Shown in pieces: positions 8,741 through 17,953 of a DNA stretch of 64,000 nucleotides. Both the position numbers and the translations under genes were made by a program. This DNA comes from Thermoanaerobaculia bacterium. GTDB taxonomy: Bacteria; Acidobacteriota; Thermoanaerobaculia; Multivoradales; J023. The notes beneath the pieces were generated by a model, which saw only the letters and a program-made list of their open reading frames with translations, ran no database searches and had not been told where the DNA came from. Numbering within the stretch: position 1 is the first letter of the stretch; each line of letters opens with the position of its first letter. The DNA lies in the NCBI GenBank assembly GCA_030431255.1, contig JAUIJL010000030.1, positions 1 through 64,000 of the forward strand, in the 5' to 3' direction.

Positions 8741-9043
8741 ATGAGTAGGAAAGTAGTCGGAGTCGACGAACACGTTCCAGTGCGCCTTTCTTTGAGGCAA
8801 AGGCAGTTGATTCTCGATCACACCTTTGCCGACCCAGGGCTCACCAAAAGACTCGAAGTCCTTGAGGTCCGGAATAGATCCGTTACAGCGGGCTACACCC
8901 TTTCAGAGATCGACGAGCTTGCCGGTTTTGTGGCAGCCGAGGCGAATCATTGTCTCGACCGCAAGCTCGAAGCCGAGCTGATGAAGCTCTTTGTCGCCCT
9001 GGCTTCGTATGAGGACCGGTATCGAGACGACCTCTCTAGGTAG
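8741..9043 (+). CDS. Conserved-looking hypothetical protein
   Basis: The start chosen is ATG 8741 (MSRKVVGVDEHVPVRL), preceded by AGGAG eleven bases upstream. The product has 100 residues, no signal peptide and no membrane segment. It looks all-helical and charged: RLSLRQRQLILDHTFADP, then YTLSEIDELAGFVAAEANH, then RKLEAELMKLFVALASYED. I do not recognise a named family. It follows the toxin/antitoxin remnant and could belong to the same accessory island. Cytoplasmic location is inferred. Confidence 0.6.
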   Translation: MSRKVVGVDEHVPVRLSLRQRQLILDHTFADPGLTKRLEVLEVRNRSVTAGYTLSEIDELAGFVAAEANHCLDRKLEAELMKLFVALASYEDRYRDDLSR

Positions 9044-9278
9044 GTAGTGCCGACTGTTTGGGTCAGTCAAGAAATCGATTCTCGCGGTCCGGCCCCAACA
9101 GGCATGCGTCACTTGTTGCCAAACCGCGAATGACTGGCCGTGAAAGACCGACCGAGCACGACCGTCTCGAGCACATGCCGCCGACCAAGACGTGTCCGAA
9201 GGTAATCAACACGACCCAACAGCCCCCAAAGACCATGGGGCCCGCTGGATCGAGCTCGGCCAGACCGGGATCAGGCTC

Positions 9279-12176
9279 CTAGCTCGACGACCACATGGTG
9301 GTGTCGCCGGATTCGAAGCCGTCGGCGAAGAGCGGGGTTTCTTGCCGCTCGTCGGCTCCTTGGTCGACGGTGGCTTGGCCGTTGCTGTCGCCGTCGCTGA
9401 TGCGTGGCTCGCCTTCGAAGTCGACGTCGGGCAGGTCCATGACGGTGTTGTCGCCGGTGTCGATGGAGGGTGAGCCGGCGCTCAGGTGGAGGTCTCCGGC
9501 GCCGGGGTCTACGAAGAGGGGATCGCTCGACAGGTTGCCGTCGGTGCCGGTGGGGTTGCCGCAGATGCCGCCGTAGGGGGTTCCCGAGGGGGAGTAGACG
9601 TTGTTGTGGCTGAAGATCGGCGGATTGGGATCGTTGAAGTCGCCGCATTCGACTGCGACCGCTCCCACGGCTCCTTGCACGATGTTGTTGCTGACCTCGG
9701 CGGTGACGTCGAAGCCGTCGAGCAAGAGGCTCGGGCCGCTGCCGGTGGCGTAGAAGGAGTTGTTGACCAATCTCGGGCCCGGTTGGCCGGACGGCACCAA
9801 CCACGAGAGATCCTCGCCTTCGTCGGTGCCGGAGTCGTTGCCTTCGAAACGGTTTTGCACGATCAGCACGTTGGAGGCGTTGATCATCTCCAGACCGCCG
9901 GCGTCGTTCGACGCGGAGTTGCCGACGATCCGGTTGTCGATCACCAGCGGGCTGCCGGCGGCGTTGAAGCCGATGCCGCCGGCGAAGGTGAAGGAGTTGC
10001 CGCTGATCAGATTGCCGCGGATTTCCGTCGAGCCCGACGCCGCGCCGCCGACCGCGATTCCGCCCCCTTGCCCACCGCTACAGCCGGTTTGATGGTTGTT
10101 GGAGATCTCGTTGTTTTCGATCAGCGGCGAGCCGAAGGAAACGTCGATACCCGCGCCGCCGGTGCAGGCCAAATTGCCGGTGATGATGTTGCCCCGGATC
10201 GTCGGCGAGGCGTTGTCGATGCGAATGCCGCCGCCGTCGAAAGAGGCGTTACCGCCGGTGATGGTGAACCCTTCGAGCACCGAGGCGCGGCCTTCGGCCG
10301 TGGCGAAGGTCACCACCGAGCCGGTGAAGGGACCGAAGCTCGCGGACGGGCTGACGACGATCTCGATGCGGCCGTCGTCGAGCCGGGCTCGGCTCACGGT
10401 TCGCGGGATCACCGACATGGGCGACGAGCCGGCGAGCTCCGGCGGCGTGCCGTCGATGGTGGTGGCGGCCGGTCCGGATTCGCTGATCACGGTGATCGCT
10501 TTGCCTAGGAAATCGAGGGTCTCCGGGTAGGTGCCGGCGGCGACCCGCACTTGATCGCCGTTGGCCGCGGCGTCGATGGCCGCTTGGATGGTGGCGTATT
10601 CGGACGGTACCAGGAGGATGGTCGGCCCGGGGGGATCGGGCGGCTCGGAGCCTTGCTCGTAGGCGCCTTGATCGACGACGGCGGATTTGTCGCCATCGCC
10701 GTCGAAGATCCGCTGATTGCCGTCGAGATCCGTTTCCGGGAGGTCCGCGGCGGAGTTGTTGCCGACGTCGACGGAGCTGGAGCCCGCCGCCAGACGGAAG
10801 TCGTCGCCGCCGGGATCGACGAAGAGGGGATCGGCGGAGATGTTGCCGTCGACCCCGGTTGGATCCACACAAATGCCACCGTAGGCGGTGCCGCCGGAAT
10901 CGGCAAAGACGTTGTTGAAGTCGAATTGCGGCGAGTTGGTGTCGTTGAAGTCGCCGCATTCCACCGCGGTTTGCCCCGGCGTGCCGACGATGATGTTGTT
11001 TTCCAGGGTCGTGCCGGCGTCGAAGCCGTCGGCGAAGATGCCCACGGACGCGTTCCACACCACGGTGTTGTTGACCAACCGCGGGCCCGGCTGACCGGAC
11101 GGCACCAGCCAATCGATGCCGTCACCGCCACCGCCGTCGTTGCCCGAGATGACGTTTTGCACCATCAGGGCGTTGGAGGCGTTGGCGAAGTCCATGCCAC
11201 CGCCTCCCGAGCCGGCGGTGTTGTCGACGATGAGGTTGTTCTCGAGAGTCGGCGTGCCCGCCGCGAAGAGGGAGATCCCACCTCCGGTCCCAAAGCTGTT
11301 GCCGGAAAGGGTATTGCCGCGGATCTCGGGCGAGGCGGCCCCGCGCAGGGAAATGCCCCCGCCACCGATGCCGCCGCTACAACCGCTTTGGTGGTTGTCG
11401 GAAATCTCGTTGTTTTCGATCAACGGCGAGGAAAACGCGATGCCGATGCCGCCGCCTCCCGAGCAGGCGGTATTTTGCTGCACGATATTGTTTCGGATGG
11501 TCGGCGAGGAGCCGCTTTGGATCCGAATGCCACCGCCTTCGGACGACGCGTCGCCGCCGCGGATGGTGAAGCCGTCGAGGATCGCTTTCCGGCTTTCACC
11601 GCCCTCGAAGACCACCACCGAGCCATTGTTGCCGAGGGCGGCCACGCGGGAGGGGCTGCCGGCGTCGCCTCGGCCCATGGTGTCGACGAGGATTTGCTCG
11701 GAGCCGTCTTCGCCACCGGCGCCGCTTTCGCCGGAGCCGTTTTCGCCGGAGGTGGCCACCAAACGCACCCAACCGTAGGCATCGATCCGACGCTCCAAAC
11801 GCCGGAGCGGCGTTTCTGGGTTGAGGTCCTGCCCCGGCGAGGGAGGAGCGGCGGACGGATCGATGATCGTCGTCGCCGCGCCTGAAACACTGACCACCTC
11901 GATATCTTTACCCAGGAAGTCGATTTCTTCGGCGTAGGTGCCGGCGGACACCAGCACCGTGTCACCGGCCGACGCCGCGTCGATCGCTCCCTGGATGGTG
12001 GCGTGATCTCCGGGAACCGTGAGGGTGGTCTGCGCCGCCACCGGATGCCCGCCGAAGACCGAGCACAAGGTGAGGACGAGGGCCGCCCCGAAGAGGTGCG
12101 AAGGCGTCCATTCCGACCGTCCCACCGATTGCCTCATAGATCGCTCCACCGATTGCCCAGAATTCCGCCTCGACAT
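9279..12176 (-). CDS. Secreted double right-handed beta-helix protein with FESGD tag
   Basis: I prefer ATG 12176 (MSRRNSGQS...), four bases after GAGGAGGAG; a TTG at 12191 would add five residues. The product has 965 residues. A signal peptide covers about residues 30-48 (LVLTLCSVFGGHPVAAQ). Two homologous modules of about 450 residues follow. Each opens with a pectate-lyase-like cap (LTVPGDHATIQGAIDAAS and LLVPSEYATIQAAIDAAA), continues with beta-helix rungs (GGGIRI, NNIVQQN, ENNEISDNHQSGCSGG), and closes with an EPRISDGD-type segment ending VDQGADE. The C-terminus is LFADGFESGDTTMWSSS, a putative sorting tag. No catalytic residues of polysaccharide lyases are evident, so a surface or binding role is as likely as an enzyme. 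It is divergent from the peptidase gene at 12291. Confidence 0.85.
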   Translation of the reverse strand: MSRRNSGQSVERSMRQSVGRSEWTPSHLFGAALVLTLCSVFGGHPVAAQTTLTVPGDHATIQGAIDAASAGDTVLVSAGTYAEEIDFLGKDIEVVSVSGAATTIIDPSAAPPSPGQDLNPETPLRRLERRIDAYGWVRLVATSGENGSGESGAGGEDGSEQILVDTMGRGDAGSPSRVAALGNNGSVVVFEGGESRKAILDGFTIRGGDASSEGGGIRIQSGSSPTIRNNIVQQNTACSGGGGIGIAFSSPLIENNEISDNHQSGCSGGIGGGGISLRGAASPEIRGNTLSGNSFGTGGGISLFAAGTPTLENNLIVDNTAGSGGGGMDFANASNALMVQNVISGNDGGGGDGIDWLVPSGQPGPRLVNNTVVWNASVGIFADGFDAGTTLENNIIVGTPGQTAVECGDFNDTNSPQFDFNNVFADSGGTAYGGICVDPTGVDGNISADPLFVDPGGDDFRLAAGSSSVDVGNNSAADLPETDLDGNQRIFDGDGDKSAVVDQGAYEQGSEPPDPPGPTILLVPSEYATIQAAIDAAANGDQVRVAAGTYPETLDFLGKAITVISESGPAATTIDGTPPELAGSSPMSVIPRTVSRARLDDGRIEIVVSPSASFGPFTGSVVTFATAEGRASVLEGFTITGGNASFDGGGIRIDNASPTIRGNIITGNLACTGGAGIDVSFGSPLIENNEISNNHQTGCSGGQGGGIAVGGAASGSTEIRGNLISGNSFTFAGGIGFNAAGSPLVIDNRIVGNSASNDAGGLEMINASNVLIVQNRFEGNDSGTDEGEDLSWLVPSGQPGPRLVNNSFYATGSGPSLLLDGFDVTAEVSNNIVQGAVGAVAVECGDFNDPNPPIFSHNNVYSPSGTPYGGICGNPTGTDGNLSSDPLFVDPGAGDLHLSAGSPSIDTGDNTVMDLPDVDFEGEPRISDGDSNGQATVDQGADERQETPLFADGFESGDTTMWSSS

Positions 12177-12290
12177 GATGCTCCTCCTCAAGGGTGTCTC
12201 TTCCCAATTAAAGTTACGCTCGGATGTTTCACCTCACAAGGCGGGAACCGAGCACGAATCGGATCAAGGAAAGTGATACTTTCAACGGCC

Positions 12291-13745
12291 ATGAGGCACG
12301 TCGTCGTTTCCATCCCGCTTTTGCTCCTCACGATCTTATCGACAGCTCCCGCCGACGGGGCCGAGCTGCCCAAAGGTCGCTGGCATGAGGTGCGGACTCC
12401 GAATTTCACCGTGGTGGGAGACGCGCCGGAAGAGACGTTGGTGTCGGTGGCTCAAGATTTGGAACGGCTTCGATCCGCCCTATCGCAAATCAGTCGATTG
12501 CGGCTGGAGGCGGCCGATCCCACGTTGATCTATGTATTCAAGAATTCCCGGCGGCTGCGTCCTTATTTGGCCCGCACCCCTTCCGGTGAGATCCAGGCGG
12601 TGGACGGGGCGTTTTTTCGCAACCCCCACGGCAACTTTATTCTGGTCAACGGGGAACGGCCGGAGCTGGCTCGCCGTTTGATTTACCACGAATATGTGCA
12701 TTTCTTCGTCAGCTACAACTTTCCGCCGGTGCCTCTTTGGTTCGAGGAGGGTTTAGCCGAGCTCTACAGCACCTTTGAGGTGCGGGGTGGGCACGCGCTG
12801 CTCGGCAAGGTGATTCCCGAGCATTTGACTTGGTTGCGCGGTAACGGCTGGATTCCTCTCCGCGAGCTGGTGACGGTGCACCGGGAATCGTCGATTTACA
12901 ACGAGAATTTCCGCAAGGGTGCGTTTTACGCTCAAAGCTGGCTGCTGGTCCACTATCTATTTCACGGCCACGGCGACGGCTCGTCGGTGCTTCGGAAGCT
13001 GCTGAACGGGCTGCAACGCACCACGAGGGATCGGGCTTTTCAAGCCGCTCTGGGGGCCACTTTTCCAAAAATCGAGGAGCTTTTGCGTCGCTACGCCCAA
13101 CGCAAGGTCCACCTCTCCCAGAAGCTACCCATCGAGGAGATCGCCCCGGCCGCGGTCCGCCTCCGCCGGCTCTCCAAGCCCGAAATCCATATTTTGGTGG
13201 GCGATTTGCTCGCGGTGCAACCGGGGCGTCAAGGGGAGGCCGAAGCCCTGTTCAGGGCAGCCCTCGACCGGGCACCCAACAACCCCGCGGCTTGGCGTGG
13301 GCTGGGATTGACCGCAGAAACCGCCGAGGATTTCCCCAACGCCGTGGCCCATTACGACCGCTCTCTGGCCCTCGATCCCGAGCATTCCATCACCCGGGCG
13401 CTCTCTTTGCGTGCCCGCTTGCGCAGCGGAGAAGACCCTCGGCTGGTGCGGGCCGGTCTGCGCCGGCTGGTGGGTCAAGCGCCCGATCTTCCCTTGGCCT
13501 GGCAGCTGCTGGCTTCGACCTACGTGGATCCGTCTATTTCGGATCGCGACGCGAGCCAGGCTGTACCGATTTTCGAGCGCGCCCACGAGCTCAGCCCGGA
13601 GAATCTGGTGTTGGCGCAATCCCTGTGGCAGCTCTATGCTCGGCTCAACCGCGGCATCGCGGCACGACGTTTGGAAGCGCGGTATTTTCGTCCCCGAGGC
13701 ATCGACCCCAGAGCCCAGCGCCCCCGCGCCGAATCGACACCCTGA
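12291..13745 (+). CDS. Secreted HExxH metallopeptidase-like protein with TPR tail
   Basis: The frame is open far upstream, but the real start is ATG 12291 (MRHVVVSIPLLLLTILSTAP), which gives a signal peptide and 484 residues. The middle has HEYVHFF, then WFEEGLAELYS about 20 residues later. This is the gluzincin pattern HExxH + E seen in DUF1570-like peptidases of the MA clan; the two His and the Glu of EEGLAE would bind zinc. The C-terminal third (about residues 300-475) has TPR-type helical repeats (AEALFRAALDRAPNNPAAWRG and AVAHYDRSLALDPEHS). The nitroreductase gene follows after 14 bases and may be cotranscribed. The substrate is unknown. A likely site is the periplasm. Confidence 0.82.
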   Translation: MRHVVVSIPLLLLTILSTAPADGAELPKGRWHEVRTPNFTVVGDAPEETLVSVAQDLERLRSALSQISRLRLEAADPTLIYVFKNSRRLRPYLARTPSGEIQAVDGAFFRNPHGNFILVNGERPELARRLIYHEYVHFFVSYNFPPVPLWFEEGLAELYSTFEVRGGHALLGKVIPEHLTWLRGNGWIPLRELVTVHRESSIYNENFRKGAFYAQSWLLVHYLFHGHGDGSSVLRKLLNGLQRTTRDRAFQAALGATFPKIEELLRRYAQRKVHLSQKLPIEEIAPAAVRLRRLSKPEIHILVGDLLAVQPGRQGEAEALFRAALDRAPNNPAAWRGLGLTAETAEDFPNAVAHYDRSLALDPEHSITRALSLRARLRSGEDPRLVRAGLRRLVGQAPDLPLAWQLLASTYVDPSISDRDASQAVPIFERAHELSPENLVLAQSLWQLYARLNRGIAARRLEARYFRPRGIDPRAQRPRAESTP

Positions 13746-13759
13746 TTGGAGAGTGACCC

Positions 13760-14440
13760 ATGGCGAGCGACCTGTCCCCAAACCCCGCGTCCGACGCGAC
13801 CACCGTCGACCGCGTCCAGCTTGAACGCCGAACCACCAAGGTCCTGGCCGAGGACGACTTGCCCGAGATCGATCACCGGGCCCAAATCGACGACCTGATC
13901 GTCGGCGCGGGTTGGGCGCCCTTTCACCGCGCCGCCCATCAGGCTCATCTGGACCGGGACGATTTGCCGTCCATCCTGCCCTGGCGCTTTTACATGCTCG
14001 ACGCCGGCGCCTGCCGCCGGCTCAGGGCTTTTCTGCTCGAACGGGGAGATGTGACCAAAATCCCCAAGATGTTGGCCACCGCCGACGCCATGATCCAAGT
14101 GACCTGGCTGCCCAACCCGTCCACCGAGCCCGTCTCCGGATTATTCAAGGCCGACTTGGCGAATATGGAGCACATCGCCGCAGCTTCCGCCGCCGTCCAG
14201 AATCTGCTGCTGGCGGCCACCGCCCGGGGCATCGCCAATTACTGGTCCAGCGGCGGCGCCCTGCGCAGCCCCGAGCTCTTCGAAAAGCTGGGTATTCCAG
14301 CGTCGGAAATCCTGCTCGGCTCGATTTTCTTCTTTCCGCAAACCGCCGATCGCGACGACGTCGAGGTCCGGCACACCAAGCTGCGGGATCAAAGGGGACC
14401 GATCGAGCATTGGGCGCGCTGGGTCGACGTGGACGGTTGA
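13760..14440 (+). CDS. Nitroreductase family protein
   Basis: A GGAG site precedes the ATG. The 226-residue product has the FMN-dependent nitroreductase fold signatures: an N-terminal RRTTK segment that in the family contacts FMN phosphate, the AGWAPFHRAAH segment in place of the usual AxxAPS, AAASAAVQNLLLAATARGI (the dimer and FMN helix), and a C-terminal LGIPASEILLGSIFFF. These enzymes reduce nitro groups, quinones or other electrophiles with NAD(P)H. The family resemblance is clear though divergent; the long N-terminal extension of about 20 residues has no signal peptide, so it is cytoplasmic. It follows the peptidase/TPR gene closely and may share its transcript, without an obvious functional link. 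Confidence 0.8.
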   Translation: MASDLSPNPASDATTVDRVQLERRTTKVLAEDDLPEIDHRAQIDDLIVGAGWAPFHRAAHQAHLDRDDLPSILPWRFYMLDAGACRRLRAFLLERGDVTKIPKMLATADAMIQVTWLPNPSTEPVSGLFKADLANMEHIAAASAAVQNLLLAATARGIANYWSSGGALRSPELFEKLGIPASEILLGSIFFFPQTADRDDVEVRHTKLRDQRGPIEHWARWVDVDG

Positions 14441-14513
14441 AGCCCTCGGGAGGGGCCCAGCACCGGGCTGAGCTCGGTCACGGAATCTGCCCAAAAGTGC
14501 TCGAGCTCCTTCT

Positions 14514-15209
14514 TCAGAATCGGAACGCCAATCCCACTCCCACCGCCAAGGGATCGAGCCCGGTGGTGGCTCCCGCGGCGGGCTCCAGCTCGAAATCGAT
14601 CGCCGTGTAGTCGACGCTGGAGCTGAAGATCCAGGCGCCACGGTCGCCGAGGGGCACGTCGTAGCCGATTCGCAGGCCGTAGATGAATTGATCCTCCACC
14701 CCGATCGATGTGGTCACGATCGAGCCGATATCGGAGTCGGTGATGTTGAGGCTGGGGAAACCCGGGAAGGCAATGCCGCCAAAGTTGATGCTGACGTCGG
14801 TGTCGATCTCCATGTCGTCGAAGAAGGCATAACCGATCCTCGGCGCGATGTAGAAGTCCGATCTAGCACCGGGGGTCAAGTGGATGTCGAGGGCGACCGT
14901 CACCGGCACCACTTGTACGCTGGTTGAAATGTCCACCGACGCAAAGAGCAAATCCTGCTCGATGCTCTGATCGAATTCCGTCCAAGCGGCTCCGACCTCA
15001 ACACCCAACCGATCGGAAATTTTCCTCTCCACGCCCAGGTAGATCCCTGGAGCGGAGTCGAAGCCGTCACCAAAGCCCAGGGCATTGCCATCGGAGCTGA
15101 CGGTTTGACCCTGAAACCGAAGCGCGGTGTCGGCGTTGGTCGGCACCCCTGCCAACAGCAACAAGAGGGTCGTAGCTCCAAGGATTCTTAGGCGAGTCAA
15201 GCTATTCAT
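14514..15209 (-). CDS. Outer-membrane beta-barrel protein
   Basis: The start is placed at ATG 15209 (MNSLTRLRILGATTLLLLL), after GAGAGGTGAC; an in-frame start at 15302 would put 31 odd residues before the signal peptide. The 231-residue precursor has a signal peptide cleaved near NADT. Mature strands alternate polar and hydrophobic residues (GIYLGVERKISDRLGVEVGAAWTEF, and FIYGLRIGYDVPLG). The chain ends VGVGLAFRF, with the terminal Phe that the BAM complex recognises. It is about the size of an eight-stranded OmpA/OmpW-like barrel. The ligand is unknown. The gene stands alone and is convergent with the nitroreductase gene. Confidence 0.8.
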   Translation of the reverse strand: MNSLTRLRILGATTLLLLLAGVPTNADTALRFQGQTVSSDGNALGFGDGFDSAPGIYLGVERKISDRLGVEVGAAWTEFDQSIEQDLLFASVDISTSVQVVPVTVALDIHLTPGARSDFYIAPRIGYAFFDDMEIDTDVSINFGGIAFPGFPSLNITDSDIGSIVTTSIGVEDQFIYGLRIGYDVPLGDRGAWIFSSSVDYTAIDFELEPAAGATTGLDPLAVGVGLAFRF

Positions 15210-15365
15210 GGTGTCACCTCTCTCAAAAGTATGGGTTTCGCTATGCATGCTCCGATGAAGTCGGCTCGTCGGGAGTGGGCTCCAACAATAGATTTTCCCC
15301 AACGACCCCCGGTCGGCTGAAGCCTTTCGGGCTCATCGGCGGTCGTCCAGGGATCGGCGGCCCGA

Positions 15366-15414
15366 AATAAAACACCCCGGGGCTCGACTCGAGGACGTCG
15401 AAGCTCCGGGGTGT
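15366..15414 (-). terminator. Terminator of the DEAD-box helicase gene
   Basis: Perfect arms ACACCCCGG (from 15372) and CCGGGGTGT (to 15414) enclose a partly paired loop. On the minus strand the stem is followed by TTTTATTT. It lies about 70 bases past the helicase stop and upstream of the outer-membrane protein gene, so the two minus-strand genes are separate transcripts. Confidence 0.75.
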
Positions 15415-15484
15415 GTGGGCCGATCGACGGTTCCATGAGAGGTTGGACACGCCAGTCGGGTTTTATGCAACCGATGAATTGAGG

Positions 15485-17689
15485 TTATTTTTTCTTCTTC
15501 TTGGTGCGAAAAGCTTTCTTCTTGGCTCCGCTCCAGCGTTCTTTCTTTCGTTTAGGCTTGAAAGCTTTTTTCGGCCCACCTTCCTCGGATCCGGATCGTG
15601 CATCATCGCGGGGCGTGTCGTCACCGGCGATCTTGGGACGGCGACGGGGTTTGTCGAGGCGGGAGCCCCCGGGTTTCGGGCCGCGCCGGTCCTCCCGGTG
15701 TCGGCCGCTCCGATCCTGAGGATCTCGGCCCCGCCGCGGCCGATCCTGACCGTCTCGATCCGTAGATTCCGCCCGGTAGTCGTCCCGCGCCCCGTCTCCG
15801 CGCCGGCCCCCTTTGCCCTCAAAGCCCTGGTCTTCAAAGCTTTTGCCCTCAAAGCCTTTGCCCTCAGAGCCCTTGCCCTCAGAGCCTTTGAAAGGACGAC
15901 CCTTGCCGGCGAATTTGCGGTCGCCCCTCGGCGGACCATCGAAGCCCGTTCGCCGATCTCCGTCGCGACGAAAGCTCCGGGGCGGCCCGCCGGTGGGTCG
16001 TGATCCCGCCTTGGAGGACGGCCGGGTTTCCTGCGAGCTTTCCGTGTCATTCGGCCCTTTGTCCAGCTTCTTGATCTTCAGCGCTTGACCGCAGACCCGA
16101 ACCCGCTGGAGAAAGCGGAAGATCTCCCGCGGCATGCCTTCCGGCAAATCGATGGTGCTGAAATCATCGTAGATGTGGATTCGGCCCAGATGCACGGCGT
16201 CGATCTCCGCCTCGTTGACGATCGCGCCGACGATATTTTTCGGCTGCACGCCATGGGCGCGTCCCACCTCGAGGCGATAGCGCTCTTTGCCGGCTTCCGG
16301 CGGCGAGGGCGTGGGGCGAGATCTTTCTCCGCGCTCACGGTCGTCGTGCCTCGGTGAGTGCCGGGGCGGGGTCAGGAGCAAAGGCTGATCACCCTGCAGA
16401 AGCTTGGCCAAAGCGGCGGCGATTTCCAGCGCCGCCACGTCGTGCTCCGCCTGGTATTGCTCGAGAAGATCGTAGTAGAAACGCCACTCTTCCTCGGCCA
16501 GGGTGTCGGTGATGTTCTGTTTGAAGCGGATCACCCGCTGATCGTTGATCACTTCCGTGGACGGCATCTCCATGCGCTCGATGCGCTGGCGGGTGGCCTG
16601 CTCGATGGAGCGCAGCATGCGGCGCTCCCGAGGGGATACGAAAAGAATCGCTTCCCCTTGACGTCCGGCGCGACCGGTTCTGCCCACGCGATGGACGTAG
16701 GAGTCGGTGTCGTAGGGCACGTCGTAATTGACCACGTGGCTGATGCGATCCACATCCAGACCGCGGGCCGCCACATCGGTCGCCACCAGGATGTCGAGCT
16801 TGCCGTTGCGCAGGCGCTCGACGGTGCGCTCCCGGAGCTTCTGGGCCATGTCACCGTTGATCGCTGCGGCGGCGAATCCACGGGCTCCGAGCTTTTCCTC
16901 GAGCTCGACCGTCGCCGTTTTGGTGCGCACGAAAACGATCATGGCGTCGAAGGGCTCGGCTTCGAGGATGCGGGTCAAGGCATCGAGCTTGTGGAAGCCG
17001 CTGACCGTCCAATACCGCTGACGGATGGTTTCCGCGGTGGTGGTCTTGACCTTGATGGTGATTTCTTCCGGCTCGCGCAAATGCTTCTGCGCGATCTTGC
17101 GAATCACCCCGGGCAAGGTGGCCGAAAAGAGGGCGACCTGACGCTCCGGCGGCGTCTTTTCGAGAATCCACTCCACGTCCTCGATGAAACCCATGCGCAA
17201 CATTTCGTCCGCTTCGTCGAGCACCAGGCACTTCAAGGCGCTCAGGTCGAGGGTCTCGCGACGCATGTGGTCCATCACCCGGCCAGGGGTGCCGACCACC
17301 ACGTGCACGCCCCGACGGAGCTGGCGCAGCTGTCCTTCGTAGGCTTGACCACCGTAAATCGGCAGGACCCGAAAACCCCGCATCTTGGCGGCGTATTTCT
17401 GGAAGGCCTCGGCGACCTGGATCGCCAGCTCGCGGGTGGGGGTCAGCACCATCACCTGGGGCGTTTTCTGATCGGGATCCAAGCGAGAAAGCAAAGGAAG
17501 GGCGAAGGCGGCGGTTTTGCCGGTTCCGGTTTGGGCTTGGCCGAGCACGTCTTTGCCGGCCAGGATGGGAGGAATGGTTCGGGCTTGAATCGGCGACGGG
17601 GTTTCATAACCCACGACGTCCAACGCCTCGAGCACGGGCGGAATAAGGCCTAGATCAGTGAATGCAGGCGTCGTTTCTTCGACGTTCAT
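15485..17689 (-). CDS. DEAD-box RNA helicase with DbpA-type RNA-binding domain (DeaD/CsdA-like)
   Basis: The start is placed at ATG 17689 (MNVEETTPAFTDLGL), after AAGGA; the frame is open 77 codons further but that part looks like leader. The 734-residue protein has the Q motif (GYETPSPIQ), motif I AQTGTGKT near residue 53, PTRELAIQ, GTPGR, motif II DEAD near residue 157, SATLP, and motifs IV-VI ending YVHRVGRTGRAG. A DbpA-like RNA-binding domain follows near residues 463-535 (VQPKNIVGAIVNEAEIDAVHLGRIHIYDDFS). The last 200 residues are Arg/Gly/Lys-rich with tandem EGKG units and end in five lysines. The family unwinds short RNA duplexes in ribosome assembly and cold-stress mRNA turnover. The long leader (17690 to about 17950) is reminiscent of deaD/csdA genes; regulation through it is inference. 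Confidence 0.93.
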   Translation of the reverse strand: MNVEETTPAFTDLGLIPPVLEALDVVGYETPSPIQARTIPPILAGKDVLGQAQTGTGKTAAFALPLLSRLDPDQKTPQVMVLTPTRELAIQVAEAFQKYAAKMRGFRVLPIYGGQAYEGQLRQLRRGVHVVVGTPGRVMDHMRRETLDLSALKCLVLDEADEMLRMGFIEDVEWILEKTPPERQVALFSATLPGVIRKIAQKHLREPEEITIKVKTTTAETIRQRYWTVSGFHKLDALTRILEAEPFDAMIVFVRTKTATVELEEKLGARGFAAAAINGDMAQKLRERTVERLRNGKLDILVATDVAARGLDVDRISHVVNYDVPYDTDSYVHRVGRTGRAGRQGEAILFVSPRERRMLRSIEQATRQRIERMEMPSTEVINDQRVIRFKQNITDTLAEEEWRFYYDLLEQYQAEHDVAALEIAAALAKLLQGDQPLLLTPPRHSPRHDDRERGERSRPTPSPPEAGKERYRLEVGRAHGVQPKNIVGAIVNEAEIDAVHLGRIHIYDDFSTIDLPEGMPREIFRFLQRVRVCGQALKIKKLDKGPNDTESSQETRPSSKAGSRPTGGPPRSFRRDGDRRTGFDGPPRGDRKFAGKGRPFKGSEGKGSEGKGFEGKSFEDQGFEGKGGRRGDGARDDYRAESTDRDGQDRPRRGRDPQDRSGRHREDRRGPKPGGSRLDKPRRRPKIAGDDTPRDDARSGSEEGGPKKAFKPKRKKERWSGAKKKAFRTKKKKK

Positions 17690-17953
17690 GGAAATCCTTA
17701 GCAGCTGCGAAAAGGTGGGTAACGTCGCGGAAGCCGGCGACGTTGGAAGCAAGGGGGGAAAGCCGCCCGTCCCGAGCCGCGGAGCTGCCGTGAGCTTCGT
17801 CTTCGGCAACACCGTTTTCGGAAACATCGTTCTCGGAATGATGGGCTCTAGGGAATCGGGCTCCGGGGCGGTCATGGCCGCAACAGCCGGAACGGACAAT
17901 TTAACACGTCCACGAGCCACAAGATAGAGAGAAAGTCAGGGTAAAGTGCGACC

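Noticed and set aside
9044..9278. Short plus-strand frames next to the beta-helix gene
   Set aside because: Composition and lack of start signals suggest non-coding DNA.
10551..11885. 444-codon open frame on the plus strand, opposite the beta-helix gene
   Set aside because: It is a shadow of the repeat-rich beta-helix gene; composition is abnormal and there is no ribosome binding site.
16358..17653. 431-codon plus-strand frame opposite the helicase
   Set aside because: The opposite strand carries all DEAD-box motifs; this is its shadow.
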